Assembly: GCF_001485215.1 (NCBI RefSeq)
Contig: NZ_BBWW01000001.1
Location: 1,116,001-1,180,000 of the forward strand
Reading direction: 5' to 3'
Origin: Leptolyngbya sp. NIES-2104
Lineage (GTDB): Bacteria; Cyanobacteriota; Cyanobacteriia; Leptolyngbyales; Leptolyngbyaceae
DNA length: 64,000 bases
This document shows, piece by piece, positions 17,331 to 27,790 of the stretch; position 1 is the first letter of the stretch, and each line of letters begins with the position of its first letter. The translations under genes and the position numbers were made by a program. The notes beneath the pieces were generated by a model. It worked only from the letters and a program-made list of their open reading frames with translations, had not been told where the DNA came from and did not search any database.

Positions 17331-18180
17331 AAAGTAGGAATTTTTCGATCGCAGTCGCTGCCCCGTCCACTTCAACCGAGGGCGCAACCCAAGTCGCCAC
17401 TTCCTGAACTCCTTCCGGCGCATTTCCCATCGCAACCCCAATTCCGGCGTACTGAATCATTTCGAGGTCGTTGAAGTTATCCCCGATCGCCATGACATTT
17501 TCTGGTTTGAGATTCAGAAGTTCCTCGGCTAAGTATTTCACCGCAGTTCCTTTATTTGCAGCGGGATTCGTCGCCTCGAAGAAGGTCGCTACCGATTTCG
17601 TTAAATAAAGTTCAGCAGGCGTGTACTGTTTTTGCAGCGAACCCAGCAGAGAATTAATCAATTCCGTGTCATCACTGAGTGCAAGGACTTTTGTCGTTTC
17701 CATGTCAAGCGTCGATCGCAAATCGCCCACTTCAATCGGAGTAATTCCGCTGCGTTGCGTGTAAGCGATCGTCTCCGGAGACATCGATCGGACGTACAGA
17801 TCGTCATTGATATAGAAATGAACCGACAACAATTCACGAAGTTTTGGTTGCTCAAAATAATCGAGCAGTTCCAATACTTGCGCCTTCGGAACCGACCAGC
17901 GGCGTAAGACTTTTCCACTTGCTGGATCTTGAATCCATGCGCCCTGATAAGCAATTAACGGTAATCTTGATCGCACTGTCTCATAGAATCGCAGAGCAGA
18001 ACGATACATCCGCCCGGTCGCGATCGCGATTTGGATGCCATTGTTCTGTGCTTTGGCGATCGCTTGTAAGACAGGTTCGCGGATATGATTAGATTTGCCT
18101 GCGATCGTTCCGTCAATGTCTAGAACTAATAATCGAATTTCAGAGTGCTGCATATATTTTTTGCGATGATTCCTCTTCAT
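17329..18180 (-). CDS. Cof-type HAD-IIB phosphatase
   Basis: 283-aa sugar- or nucleotide-phosphate phosphatase of the HAD superfamily. Motif I DIDGTIAGK (nucleophile Asp near residue 20), motif II ATGRM, and motif III/IV NKGTAVKYLAE ... GDNFNDLEMIQYAG are all intact. The C2B cap lies between. Two starts are possible: ATG at 18180 (AAGG about 8 nt upstream) or ATG at 18153. Divergent from the CDF gene with only 22 bp between start codons. Substrate not predictable. Confidence 0.87.
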   Translation of the reverse strand: MKRNHRKKYMQHSEIRLLVLDIDGTIAGKSNHIREPVLQAIAKAQNNGIQIAIATGRMYRSALRFYETVRSRLPLIAYQGAWIQDPASGKVLRRWSVPKAQVLELLDYFEQPKLRELLSVHFYINDDLYVRSMSPETIAYTQRSGITPIEVGDLRSTLDMETTKVLALSDDTELINSLLGSLQKQYTPAELYLTKSVATFFEATNPAANKGTAVKYLAEELLNLKPENVMAIGDNFNDLEMIQYAGIGVAMGNAPEGVQEVATWVAPSVEVDGAATAIEKFLL

Positions 18181-18202
18181 CGTTCTACCTTAGAAGCGCG
18201 TT

Positions 18203-19150
18203 ATGGCTGAAGTCAGAAATCAAAAAGGAATCAGTCGTCAGATTTTATTGATCACACTTTGGCTAACGCTGCTGATGTTGGTGGTGAAAGTGGGTGCAGC
18301 TTGGGCAACGAGATCTTTAGCGATCGTGGCGGAATCGCTGCATACGGTGATCGATGGTTTTAGTACGGTTCTGAGCCTGATCGCAATCTCGGCTCCAAAT
18401 CGTCAGACCGGGCGGGAAGTCTGGGGACACGGACGATTAGAAACGGGACTCGCTCTATTACTGGTGGCATTGCTGGGATTTGCGGGATTGAGTTTACTGA
18501 GTGTGGCAGTTGGACAACTCGCGATCGATCCCGCTTTGCGAACGGTTCCCGCGACTCGGATGCGGTTGTCAGTGATTGGCTTACTCGGAGTCGTTTATGC
18601 TGCCAGTCTTGGACTTGCATTATTTGAGCGGAAAGTTTCGCGATCGCTCGATAGTTCTGTTTTGAAATTAAACGCCCGTCACATTCTTCAGGATGCTTGG
18701 CTCACAGCGTTTTTACTCGTTGGACTGTTCGGAATGTGGGCGGGCTATGCGTGGTTTGACTCATTTTTGACGATCGTCATGGTGCTGACGGCTGGATTAA
18801 GCTGCTGGCGTGTGTTGAATTGGCAGCTACCGTTGATGGTGCGACAAGTCGCGATCGCGCCTGAAGCAATTGGTCAGATCGTGCGACAGATTCAGGGCGT
18901 GACGCAGTGTTATGAAGTGCGATCGCGGGGAATTGTCGGACGGCAGGTGTTTGTCGAAATGCGCGTGATCGTGCATCCCGAATTTCTAGGGGCAAGTGAC
19001 TGGATCGTTGAGGAGATTGAAGGAGCGATTCGCGATCGATATGGTCCGGTGCAGGTGATGATTTTTATCGAGGAAGCACAGGATGAATTGCAGCATCCTT
19101 TTGAGCAGATGCGATCGGATCAGTCGAGTCGTGAAATCGATTGGAGTTAG
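18203..19150 (+). CDS. Cation diffusion facilitator (CDF) transporter
   Basis: 315-aa inner-membrane metal/H+ antiporter. Six helices in the first ~215 residues, with the metal site pattern AESLHTVIDG in helix 2 and the loop signature WGHGRLETG. The helix-5 site reads HILQDAWLT. A C-terminal cytosolic ferredoxin-like domain follows (IVGRQVFVEMRVIVHPEF). H and D in helix 2 suit zinc-type CDFs, but the substrate is inferred only. The TAG stop lies in the first bases of a MITE-like inverted repeat. Confidence 0.87.
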   Translation: MAEVRNQKGISRQILLITLWLTLLMLVVKVGAAWATRSLAIVAESLHTVIDGFSTVLSLIAISAPNRQTGREVWGHGRLETGLALLLVALLGFAGLSLLSVAVGQLAIDPALRTVPATRMRLSVIGLLGVVYAASLGLALFERKVSRSLDSSVLKLNARHILQDAWLTAFLLVGLFGMWAGYAWFDSFLTIVMVLTAGLSCWRVLNWQLPLMVRQVAIAPEAIGQIVRQIQGVTQCYEVRSRGIVGRQVFVEMRVIVHPEFLGASDWIVEEIEGAIRDRYGPVQVMIFIEEAQDELQHPFEQMRSDQSSREIDWS

Positions 19151-19358
19151 AGGGTCTTTGAATCGGTATGGAGAGCTTCTTCGCTTCGATTGCATCCCGC
19201 CCTGAAATGAATTTCGGGCTAATCGGCGAAAGTCTACTGAAGTAGACTTAGAGTAACTTTCAAGCTCTTAGTCCATTTTTAATGGACTTGCGCCAATTAG
19301 CCCGAAATTCTATTTCAGGGCGGGATGTGGCATTGACGACAAAAATTCAAACATTCTC

Positions 19359-19361
<3 letters not shown>
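19147..19361. repeat. MITE-like nested inverted repeat, copy A
   Basis: About 210 bp. Outer ends TTAGAGGGTCTTTGAAT and, on the other strand, TTTAGGAGAATGTTTGAAT. A second, stronger inverted pair CATCCCGCCCTGAAAT / ATTTCAGGGCGGGATG lies at 19193-19208 and 19312-19327. Two small internal hairpins, GTCTACTgaAGTAGAC and GTCCATTtttAATGGAC, lie in the centre. There is no coding sequence. The left end supplies the TAG of the CDF gene and the right end supplies the TAG of obg, so the element exactly fills the gap between two convergent genes. Confidence 0.75.
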
Positions 19362-20429
<1,068 letters not shown>

Positions 20430-20629
20430 TTATGTTAGAGAATTTTGAGGTCGATCGACAGTCACACTTTATCAATCGACTGGTGTACACACAACAAAAT
20501 TTTATTCTGAGACGCACGAAAAACTTCGATCGAACGCCCGTCGCCTCAGAAATTCATTGCCGTCGAGATAGGCGACAATACTCGATATCGGCTAAAATCA
20601 CGGCACTTGTTCCCCTATATTGACTTCTT

Positions 20630-21499
20630 ATGCCTAACCGTGCGCTACTCCTGGTCAATCGCAATGCTCGTAAAGGTCATGAGCAGCTAGAAGCAGCCAT
20701 TCACCAGCTAGAAACTTTGGGATTTGAGCTGGTTGAGGCTCCGATCGACCGTCCAACACAGTTACCGCAAACGATTCGAGAATATCGCGATCGCGTTAAT
20801 CTCGTCATTGTTGGCGGCGGCGATGGAACCCTTAATGCAGCCGTTGAAGGATTGGTCGAAACTGGATTACCGCTCGGAATTTTGCCGCTTGGAACCGCGA
20901 ATGATTTAGCCAGAACGCTTGGACTTCCAGCAACCTTGCTCGAAGCCTGTCAAGTGATTGCAAACGGTAAAATTCAAAAAATTGACCTCGGTTGGGTAAA
21001 TGGTAAGTATTTTTTCAATGTTGCCAGCTTAGGATTGAGTGTGCAGATTACACGCGGACTCACGAAAAGCGCAAAGAAGCGATGGGGAGTGTTAGCGTAT
21101 GCGGCAACTGCAATACAGGTTTTGTGGAAGTCGCGACGATTTAAAGCGGAGATTGTGTGTGATGGTCGATCGCAGAAAGTGAAAACCGTTCAAATTGCAG
21201 TTGGGAATGGTCGCTACTACGGGGGCGGAATGGCAGTCGCGGAAGATGCCGCGATCGATGATCAACGGCTCGATCTCTACAGTCTCGAAATTGATCATTG
21301 GTGGCAAATGGCGTTAGCGCTTCCTGCCTTGCGCCGGGGAACTCATACGCAATCTCGCTGGATTCAATCTTGGCAGGGGAAAGAAATTTTCGTCTATGTG
21401 CCAAAATCCAAAGCCATTAACACCGATGGCGAAATCACAACTACCACTCCCGCGCATTTTAAGGTTGTTCCGAAAGTGCTTTCTGTGCTGGTTCCTTAG
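20630..21499 (+). CDS. YegS/DagK-type lipid kinase
   Basis: 289-aa diacylglycerol-kinase-like enzyme that phosphorylates lipids with ATP. N-terminal RALLLVNRNARKG, the nucleotide-binding GGGDGTLNA near residue 63, and LPLGTANDLARTLG are the family signatures. It is convergent with the FTR1 gene; the last 41 bp of the two coding regions overlap. Lipid substrate not known. Confidence 0.88.
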   Translation: MPNRALLLVNRNARKGHEQLEAAIHQLETLGFELVEAPIDRPTQLPQTIREYRDRVNLVIVGGGDGTLNAAVEGLVETGLPLGILPLGTANDLARTLGLPATLLEACQVIANGKIQKIDLGWVNGKYFFNVASLGLSVQITRGLTKSAKKRWGVLAYAATAIQVLWKSRRFKAEIVCDGRSQKVKTVQIAVGNGRYYGGGMAVAEDAAIDDQRLDLYSLEIDHWWQMALALPALRRGTHTQSRWIQSWQGKEIFVYVPKSKAINTDGEITTTTPAHFKVVPKVLSVLVP

Positions 21500-22367
21500 T
21501 GGGATTGAGGCTTTGGAGATATAAGCTACCAACTGTGATCAAGAAGCTGAAATATGCGATCGCTTCGAGCCAATACAAGCGATCGACATAGCCAAATAAA
21601 GTATGTAAAATCACACCCGGAAATTGTTTCTGAGGCAGCACTTTAGAAGCATCCCAAATCAAGCCACCGAGAAAGCAAGAACTCGGCTCAGAAACACAGA
21701 GATTCGCAAACTCAGAATTTAACTGAGACAAGATTGCTAAGCTTTTATCAAAATGGGCTAACACCCCAATTACTAAGCCCGAAACAATCAACAGCAAGAA
21801 CACTCCCATCACTTGGAAGAACTGTTTCAGATTGATTTTCACACCCAGCTTGAAGAGTAGAATTCCAATCACGATCGCGCCTGTCAATCCGCCTATTGCA
21901 CCAATCACAGGCGACGAACCTTGCTGAAACTGTGCGGCAATAAACACCACCGTTTCAAATCCTTCGCGTAGGACAGCAAAGAAGATTAGTCCAAACACTC
22001 CCCAGCCTGCATTCGTTTGCATGGCTTGATCGATTTCGCGTTCGACTTCGCCCTTGAGCGATTTTGCTTGTTTGGTCATCCAGATCAGCATCCAACTGAG
22101 AAGCGCGATCGCAATCAATCCAAAGATCGCTTCAAGCAGCGGTTTGAATACAGGTGCATAGAGATGATTAGAAGCATCTAAACTGCCCAACGTCCAGATA
22201 AACACAATTCCTACAGCAACACTAGCGACAATTCCCGCTGCAATGCCGCCATAAACCCAGGAATTGAGATTCGATCGACCTGCCTTGCTCAAATACGCTA
22301 GGACAATTCCGACGACTAGCGCAGCTTCTACCCCTTCTCGTAGCGTAATCACAAATGTCGAAAGCAT
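21459..22367 (-). CDS. FTR1/EfeU-family iron permease
   Basis: 302-aa, seven-helix high-affinity iron permease. Both ferric-binding motifs are visible: REGVEAAL in the first helix (residue ~10) and REGFETVVF in the fourth. No EfeO/EfeB-like partner lies next to it. Its 3' end overlaps the lipid kinase gene by 41 bp. A MITE-like repeat (copy B) lies just upstream of the start and may separate or carry its promoter. Confidence 0.88.
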   Translation of the reverse strand: MLSTFVITLREGVEAALVVGIVLAYLSKAGRSNLNSWVYGGIAAGIVASVAVGIVFIWTLGSLDASNHLYAPVFKPLLEAIFGLIAIALLSWMLIWMTKQAKSLKGEVEREIDQAMQTNAGWGVFGLIFFAVLREGFETVVFIAAQFQQGSSPVIGAIGGLTGAIVIGILLFKLGVKINLKQFFQVMGVFLLLIVSGLVIGVLAHFDKSLAILSQLNSEFANLCVSEPSSCFLGGLIWDASKVLPQKQFPGVILHTLFGYVDRLYWLEAIAYFSFLITVGSLYLQSLNPTKEPAQKALSEQP

Positions 22368-22397
22368 AACCCGTACATTGAAAAACTATTGACCATT

Positions 22398-22600
22398 TTA
22401 GAGCGTGTTTTAGAATCTCTCGCTTCGTTCGCTCCCGCCCCGGAATAGAATTCGGGGCTAACAGTGCGAAGTCCTTTGAAAAGGACTGAAGAGATTGCGT
22501 TTGGCTTTTAGTCCCCTTCAGTGGACTTCGTTTTGTTAGCCCCGAATTCCATTCCGGGGCGAGTCAGCAACGCAGCGAGAAGGCTTTAAAACACATCCTA
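22398..22600. repeat. MITE-like nested inverted repeat, copy B
   Basis: About 200 bp. Ends TTAGAGCGTGTTTTAGA and, on the other strand, CTAGGATGTGTTTTAAA. Inner arms CGCCCCGGAATAGAATTCGG and CCGAATTCCATTCCGGGGCG. Central hairpins GTCCTTTgaaAAGGAC and GTCCccttcagtGGAC. Same architecture as copies A and D. It fills most of the 334-bp divergent gap between the FTR1 gene and crtO. The remaining ~100 bp before crtO hold no feature I can name. Confidence 0.75.
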
Positions 22601-22701
22601 GAGCGATCGAGCTGTCAGGCAGCAAATTCCTAACTTAAGAGTGAAGTCCTTGAATCGAATTTTGTTCAGGATAAGCAAGGGCGGGTTTTTGGTATTGCGA
22701 T

Positions 22702-24399
22702 ATGAACAGTTACGATTTCATTCTGATTGGTGCGGGACATAATAGCTTAGTGTGTGCTGCTTATTTGTTAAAAGCAGGCTACAAAGTCTTGCTACTCGAA
22801 AAAAATGCGTTTCCGGGTGGAGCAGCGACGACAGAGCCATTGATGCCAGACGTGGTATCAGGATTTAAGTACAGTCCTTGCGCGATCAACCATCTTTTTA
22901 TTCATCTTGGTCCGGTTGTGCGCGAATTAGAACTCGAAAAATATGGCTTAGAGTATCTTTGGTGCGATCATGTGGTGTTCTGTCCGCATCCTGACGGCAA
23001 GTATTTCTTCGCTCATCGATCGGTGGAAAAAACTTGTGAAGAAATTGCTCGATACAGTCCGCGTGATGCCGAGAAGTATGCCGAGTTTATTGATTTCTGG
23101 CAGCGAGTGATTGGATTCCTGACTCCGACATTTAATGCACCGCCGAAATCGATCATCGATATTGTCAGCAACTATGATGTTGCTAAGATCAAAGATTTCT
23201 TCTCGTTAGTCGGTTCTGCGGATGAAACTTTGGATTTTGTTCGATCGATGTTCACAAGCCCGATCGACATTATTGATGAGTACTTTGATTCAGAATTCCT
23301 CAAAGCTCCGTTAGCTCGACTTTCTGCCGAACTCAGTACACCTCCTTCACAAAAGAATATGGCAGTGGGTTCGATCATGATGGCGATGCGGCATAATCCG
23401 GGAATGGCACGTCCTAAAGGAGGAACGGGCGCACTGGTCGATGCTTTAGTGCGATGTGTGAAAGATTTGGGCGGCGAGATTAAAACGGATTCACCCGTGA
23501 AAAGCCTGCTCATCGATGACAATCAAGCCGAAGGAGTTCGACTGACCAATGGTCAGGAATATCGTGCAGAACGGGGTGTGATTTCGAGTTTGGATGCTCA
23601 GCGATTGTTCTTGCATTTAGTTGATCCGAGTGATGTAGACAAGGCTGATCCGAAATTACGCGATCGAGTGGCTAGACGCATTACTAACCACAATGAAGCC
23701 ATTCTAAAAATCGATTGCGCCTTGTCTGAAGCACCCAAATTTATTCATCACAATCATCAGGACGAATATCTTATTGGATCAGTGCTCATTGCTGATTCGG
23801 TGACTCAGGTTGAACTCGCACACACTGATCCGAACATTGGTCGAATTCCGATCGATGATCCATCGATGTATGCGGTCGTTCCAACGATGCGCGATCCGTC
23901 ACTGGCTCCAGAAGGTCAGCATGTTCTCTGGATTGAATATTTTGTGCCTTATCAAATTGCAGGCGCTGAAGGAACCGGACTCAAAGGAACAGGCTGGACA
24001 GAAGAACTAAAAAATCAAGTCGCAGACAAAGTTCTCGATAAGCTGGCGGACTATGCTCCGAATGTGAAATCATCGATTTTGGCGCGAAAACTTGAAAGTC
24101 CGCCTGAACTCGAAGAACGGATCGGAGTTCTCAAAGGAAACTACTATCACTTAGATATGACCTTTGATCAAATGATGTTTTTCCGACCGTTACCAGAGCT
24201 TGCGAACTATAAAACCCCGATCGAGAATCTTTATCTCACGGGAGCCGGAACCCATCCGGGCGGTTCGATCTCTGGAATGCCCGGACGGAACTGTGCACGA
24301 GTGATTTTACAACAAGAGCGATCGCTGTCTCATGCGCTATCAAATGCAGGTGATTCGATCAAATCTGCCGCACAATCACTGTTTCGCATTGCGGATTAA
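22702..24399 (+). CDS. crtO: CrtO-type beta-carotene ketolase
   Basis: 565-aa FAD-dependent oxidoreductase of the phytoene-desaturase-like CrtO family, which introduces keto groups into beta-carotene to form echinenone/canthaxanthin. FAD dinucleotide motif GAGHNS at residues 10-15, then LLEKNAFPGGAATTE. Middle segments PRDAEKYAEF, RPKGGTGALVDAL and NNEAILKIDCALS-like sequence agree with Synechocystis CrtO, as does the end TGAGTHPGGSISGMPGRNCA. The CrtO call rather than CrtI rests on this overall agreement. Convergent with a histidine kinase gene; the stop codons overlap in TTAA. Confidence 0.85.
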   Translation: MNSYDFILIGAGHNSLVCAAYLLKAGYKVLLLEKNAFPGGAATTEPLMPDVVSGFKYSPCAINHLFIHLGPVVRELELEKYGLEYLWCDHVVFCPHPDGKYFFAHRSVEKTCEEIARYSPRDAEKYAEFIDFWQRVIGFLTPTFNAPPKSIIDIVSNYDVAKIKDFFSLVGSADETLDFVRSMFTSPIDIIDEYFDSEFLKAPLARLSAELSTPPSQKNMAVGSIMMAMRHNPGMARPKGGTGALVDALVRCVKDLGGEIKTDSPVKSLLIDDNQAEGVRLTNGQEYRAERGVISSLDAQRLFLHLVDPSDVDKADPKLRDRVARRITNHNEAILKIDCALSEAPKFIHHNHQDEYLIGSVLIADSVTQVELAHTDPNIGRIPIDDPSMYAVVPTMRDPSLAPEGQHVLWIEYFVPYQIAGAEGTGLKGTGWTEELKNQVADKVLDKLADYAPNVKSSILARKLESPPELEERIGVLKGNYYHLDMTFDQMMFFRPLPELANYKTPIENLYLTGAGTHPGGSISGMPGRNCARVILQQERSLSHALSNAGDSIKSAAQSLFRIAD

Positions 24400-25448
24400 T
24401 TTCTAAATGGCAGCGTGACTGTAAAAGTACTTCCGCGATTCGGGGTACTTTCAACAGTGATGCTGCCACCGCAAGCTGAGACTAACTGCTGCACGATCGC
24501 GAGTCCCATTCCAGTCCCAGGAATCGTTTCAACATTCGAGCCGCGATACAACGGCGTGAAGATTAATTCTCGATCGCGTTCTGCAATTCCAATGCCCTGA
24601 TCCCGAATCTCAAAAATCATCTCATCTAAATTGCAAGTCACACTGAAATGCACAATGCTTCCACGATTAGAGTACTTCACGGCATTGTTCAGCAAGTTCA
24701 CGAGAATTTGCCGCAAGATCATTTCGTCGAACTCAATGATCGAATTTACAGATTGATGCGTGAAACGAATATTAGCATTGCAATTCAGTTGTTCGACTTC
24801 AAAAATTAGCGCAGTGCAAAATGCTGGGAGATCAATCCAGCTTGATCTGAACGAAAGATTTCCAGATTGACAGCGACAGAAAAGAGAAGTTCGATCGAGA
24901 AACTCTGCCATTCGTTGCACTGAATTTCGCGCTAGAGATAAATGATCAAGTTTTTGAAGCGATCGCTCCGATAGTTCTTCTTGCTCTATCAACTCAATCC
25001 AGTCGAGCGTGATTAACATCGTACTTAGCGGCGTTCGCAGTTCGTGATCGACTGTATGCAGAAGCTCAATTTGTTTTTGATTGTGATTTAATTGCTGAGC
25101 TAATTTAATTTGCGTTTGATGCTGATGCAGCGTTCCACGAATTGCGGTATCGAGCACTGTTTCTTGATAAGGATTCGTGAGATGAGGAAAATCAACAGAA
25201 AGGTTCATCTGCTGATTTTCTGGATTGAAACAGAGTAACGGCAACTCAGCCGACTCGATCGCGTCAACTGTTTCACTTTCGATGACTTGGTGATCGAGCA
25301 ATACAATATCAGGCTGTTCAATCTCGATGACGGTCGATAAATTTTCTCGTGCCACGATCGTTTTATAACCCAAACGCCGCAAGCGATACTTCAAATCGAG
25401 GCTGATCCAAGACTCTTTTGCAATGACCAAAACTTTGACGATCGACAT
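24396..25448 (-). CDS. Histidine kinase with N-terminal receiver-like domain
   Basis: 350-aa cytosolic kinase. Residues 1-~105 form a receiver-like fold (VKVLVIAKESW, QPDIVLLDHQVI) that lacks the acidic pair and conserved lysine region of a working receiver. HisKA follows with VDHELRTPLS, then HATPase with N-box LLNNAVKYS, G1 DQGIGIAERD and G2 GTGMGLAIVQQL, all intact. No transmembrane segment. I prefer the ATG at 25448, where the receiver fold begins; the frame is open to an ATG at 25484. Divergent from its likely partner regulator, 44 bp away. Confidence 0.82.
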   Translation of the reverse strand: MSIVKVLVIAKESWISLDLKYRLRRLGYKTIVARENLSTVIEIEQPDIVLLDHQVIESETVDAIESAELPLLCFNPENQQMNLSVDFPHLTNPYQETVLDTAIRGTLHQHQTQIKLAQQLNHNQKQIELLHTVDHELRTPLSTMLITLDWIELIEQEELSERSLQKLDHLSLARNSVQRMAEFLDRTSLFCRCQSGNLSFRSSWIDLPAFCTALIFEVEQLNCNANIRFTHQSVNSIIEFDEMILRQILVNLLNNAVKYSNRGSIVHFSVTCNLDEMIFEIRDQGIGIAERDRELIFTPLYRGSNVETIPGTGMGLAIVQQLVSACGGSITVESTPNRGSTFTVTLPFRN

Positions 25449-25492
25449 ACAATCTAAATCCGTCTGGTTCGCGCCCCTCAGCATACAAAAAA

Positions 25493-26581
25493 ATGCGCCT
25501 CTTATTTGTCGAAGATGATGCCGAATTCGCTCAACAACTCAGTCGAATTCTCAAACAACATTACACAGTGGACATGGCGACAGATGGCGAAACTGCTTGG
25601 GAATGGTTGCAACTTGTAAACTATGATGCGGTCATTCTGGATGTAATGTTGCCAAAACTGAACGGTGTCCAACTTTGTCAACGAATTCGAGCCGCAGGAC
25701 AACAAATTCCGATTTTATTGCTCACAGGGCAAAGTACGATCGACGATCGCATCGTTGGACTCGATGCCGGAGCCGATGATTATCTCATCAAACCTGTGGG
25801 ATTTCAGGAGGTTCTAGCGCGGTTAAGAGCTTTGTTGCGTCGTTCACCGACAATCTCGCCATCCCGGTTGGAATGGGGAAATCTTCAGCTTGATCCGGAG
25901 CGACATCGAGCCACATTTGAAGGAAAAACGATCGCGCTGACATTAAAAGAATATTTATTACTGAAGCTATTTTTGCGGCGCGGGGATTGGGTGCACAAAC
26001 ACACAGCAATCTTAGAGCAGCTTTGGAATCTCGATTGTGATTTACCCAGTGAAGAGGCGGTTCGAGCGCATGTCAAAGGATTGCGTCGAAAGCTTAAAGC
26101 AGTCGGAGCCGGAGAATTGATTGAGACAGTGTATGGGGTCGGATATCGTCTTAATTCGGCTTATCTCACTCCAGCGCGATCGCAACAAGCAACCGTGTTG
26201 ATTGTTTCAGAACCAGAAAATGCGGCACTGATGACACAGCTTTTAGAACCTTGTGGACTCTCGATCGCAGTGTCGATCGAGCCTGCCGCATTGCTCAAAA
26301 CGCTCGATTTGACTCAACCGAATTTACTCATTCTGGCGGCGGACGCGGTTGGATTGAGTCGAATGATGTTGTGTCAAGTGGTGAGACGCGATCGACGCTG
26401 GAATTGGTTACCGATCGTGTTAGTGATGGCAACGACTGATCCAGAAGTAATCAATCAAGGATTTGCAGCGGGAGCCGATGATTTTATACATGATCCCGTA
26501 ATCCCAACTGAATTGACAAATCGAGTGTTGAATCGACTAGAACGGGTGCGACAGTTGCACAAACGATTCCATGCAGGCTAA
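25493..26581 (+). CDS. OmpR-family response regulator with extra C-terminal pseudo-receiver
   Basis: 362 aa. Receiver 1 (1-120) is complete: EDD acidic pair, phospho-Asp in VILDVMLPK, T in LLTGQ, K in YLIKPVG. A winged-helix OmpR DNA-binding domain follows (130-225, ending ETVYGVGYRLN). Residues ~235-350 form a second receiver-like fold in which the phospho-acceptor position is Ala (LLILAADAV), so it should not be phosphorylated. Probably partner of the divergent kinase. Convergent with a methyltransferase gene; stops overlap in CTAA. Confidence 0.85.
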   Translation: MRLLFVEDDAEFAQQLSRILKQHYTVDMATDGETAWEWLQLVNYDAVILDVMLPKLNGVQLCQRIRAAGQQIPILLLTGQSTIDDRIVGLDAGADDYLIKPVGFQEVLARLRALLRRSPTISPSRLEWGNLQLDPERHRATFEGKTIALTLKEYLLLKLFLRRGDWVHKHTAILEQLWNLDCDLPSEEAVRAHVKGLRRKLKAVGAGELIETVYGVGYRLNSAYLTPARSQQATVLIVSEPENAALMTQLLEPCGLSIAVSIEPAALLKTLDLTQPNLLILAADAVGLSRMMLCQVVRRDRRWNWLPIVLVMATTDPEVINQGFAAGADDFIHDPVIPTELTNRVLNRLERVRQLHKRFHAG

Positions 26582-27453
26582 ATCATCGATCGACGTTGTG
26601 CAATCACATACAAATTGGCAGCAAATTGATTTAACAACCAGGTTTTTTCTGCTAGATGATTCAATCGATAAATCTGGCTCAACATTGGAGTTAACACTCG
26701 CGCAAACGTCGAACCTGATGTGTAGCCGAACGATGCAAACGAAGGCAGCACTTGATGATAGCCAGATTGCACTGGCACAAATCCGGTGTGCAGCAACATC
26801 CGACGAATTTCTGACAGAGAATACAATCGCTGATGAGGTGCCACTTTAAAGAAATTGCGATTGAGAAATTCTGTGTAGGATAAGTGATTGGGCAAAAAAG
26901 TAATAATCAAATACCCATCTGGCTTGATCGTGCGGTAAAGCTCTTTCAGCGATTCAAAATCATTCGCAACATGTTCTAGAACGCCGCTACTAATCACCAC
27001 ATCGAAGTAATTATCCTCATACGGCAATTGATACGGATGCGTCAGTTGCGAGTAAATCAAGTTCGATCGCTCAGCGAAGATGCCAAAGTCCCCTTCAGCA
27101 ATATCACAGCCATGAATCTCGATCGCTTCATCTGCAAGCTGCGATCGAATCATAAATGCCGTCTCAGCACTCTTACAGCCCCAATCTAGAAATCGGTGCT
27201 GCCCTTCTAGATACGGTTTGAACAGATCAAACGCTTCAATCCGCCGTTGCAGCATCGGAAACGATTCGAGATTTTCGGGCAAATCCAAAGATTTCGATCG
27301 AGCTTCCTCTTGATAAAGCTGAACTAGTTTCTGGCTGAGTTGCATAAGTTGAGGGGTGAAAGTTTCAAAGATCGCTTCACTACGATTAGAGCAAGCTTCG
27401 CTGATCCACATCTTCCAAATGGTAGAAGTACGGTTATTACGACTAATGAGCAA
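26578..27453 (-). CDS. Class I SAM-dependent methyltransferase
   Basis: 291-aa protein with a Rossmann methyltransferase core: motif I FLDWGCKSAET near residue 88, acidic HGCDIAEGD, and DVVISSGVLEHV (type-11 methyltransferase motif with LKELYRTIKPDGYLII after it). The first ~60 residues are helical and variable. Substrate cannot be told. It stands between the two-component pair and a small photosynthesis-type gene, with no operon partner on its strand. Confidence 0.78.
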   Translation of the reverse strand: MLISRNNRTSTIWKMWISEACSNRSEAIFETFTPQLMQLSQKLVQLYQEEARSKSLDLPENLESFPMLQRRIEAFDLFKPYLEGQHRFLDWGCKSAETAFMIRSQLADEAIEIHGCDIAEGDFGIFAERSNLIYSQLTHPYQLPYEDNYFDVVISSGVLEHVANDFESLKELYRTIKPDGYLIITFLPNHLSYTEFLNRNFFKVAPHQRLYSLSEIRRMLLHTGFVPVQSGYHQVLPSFASFGYTSGSTFARVLTPMLSQIYRLNHLAEKTWLLNQFAANLYVIAQRRSMI

Positions 27454-27522
27454 TTTGCAAATTTTGACAAGTTTCTGTTACATTAGTTTACAGAAAGAAA
27501 CAGAACGTTACAGGAGGTTCCA

Positions 27523-27756
27523 ATGGTCATTCTGATTAGTCTTTTTGTCGTTGGCTGGGTGGCGGTTGCTCTGTTGGGTTCGATGACGTATTTTCTCGGC
27601 GAACAAAGCAAGCCGATCCATGCGCGAAACTGGCGATCGGAGTCTTTTGAGAAGCTTGCAGAATCGATTACTGGAACCTCGATCGATTTTGGCACTCGCG
27701 TTCCTGCATTTGATGTGACAGATGCGTATGCGAGCATGAACCTGCCGACGAAATAA
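27523..27756 (+). CDS. Small single-helix membrane protein, possibly Psb35-like
   Basis: 77 residues with a strong AGGAGG 6 nt before ATG. One N-terminal membrane helix (residues 2-25, LISLFVVGWVAVALLGSMTY), then a soluble tail with FGTRVPAFDVTDAYASMNLP. Layout and size recall Psb35 (Ssl2148 in Synechocystis), which stabilises the CP47 module with Hlips during PSII assembly. I make that link from memory of the family's shape, not an alignment. A terminator follows, so it is monocistronic. Confidence 0.6.
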   Translation: MVILISLFVVGWVAVALLGSMTYFLGEQSKPIHARNWRSESFEKLAESITGTSIDFGTRVPAFDVTDAYASMNLPTK

Positions 27757-27790
27757 GTTTGAATGTCTTGACTACTCTCTTCTAGGCTTG

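Noticed and set aside
20432-20623. 63-codon plus-strand frame before the lipid kinase
   Set aside because: No Shine-Dalgarno, composition unlike a protein, and it spans the promoter regions of obg and the kinase.
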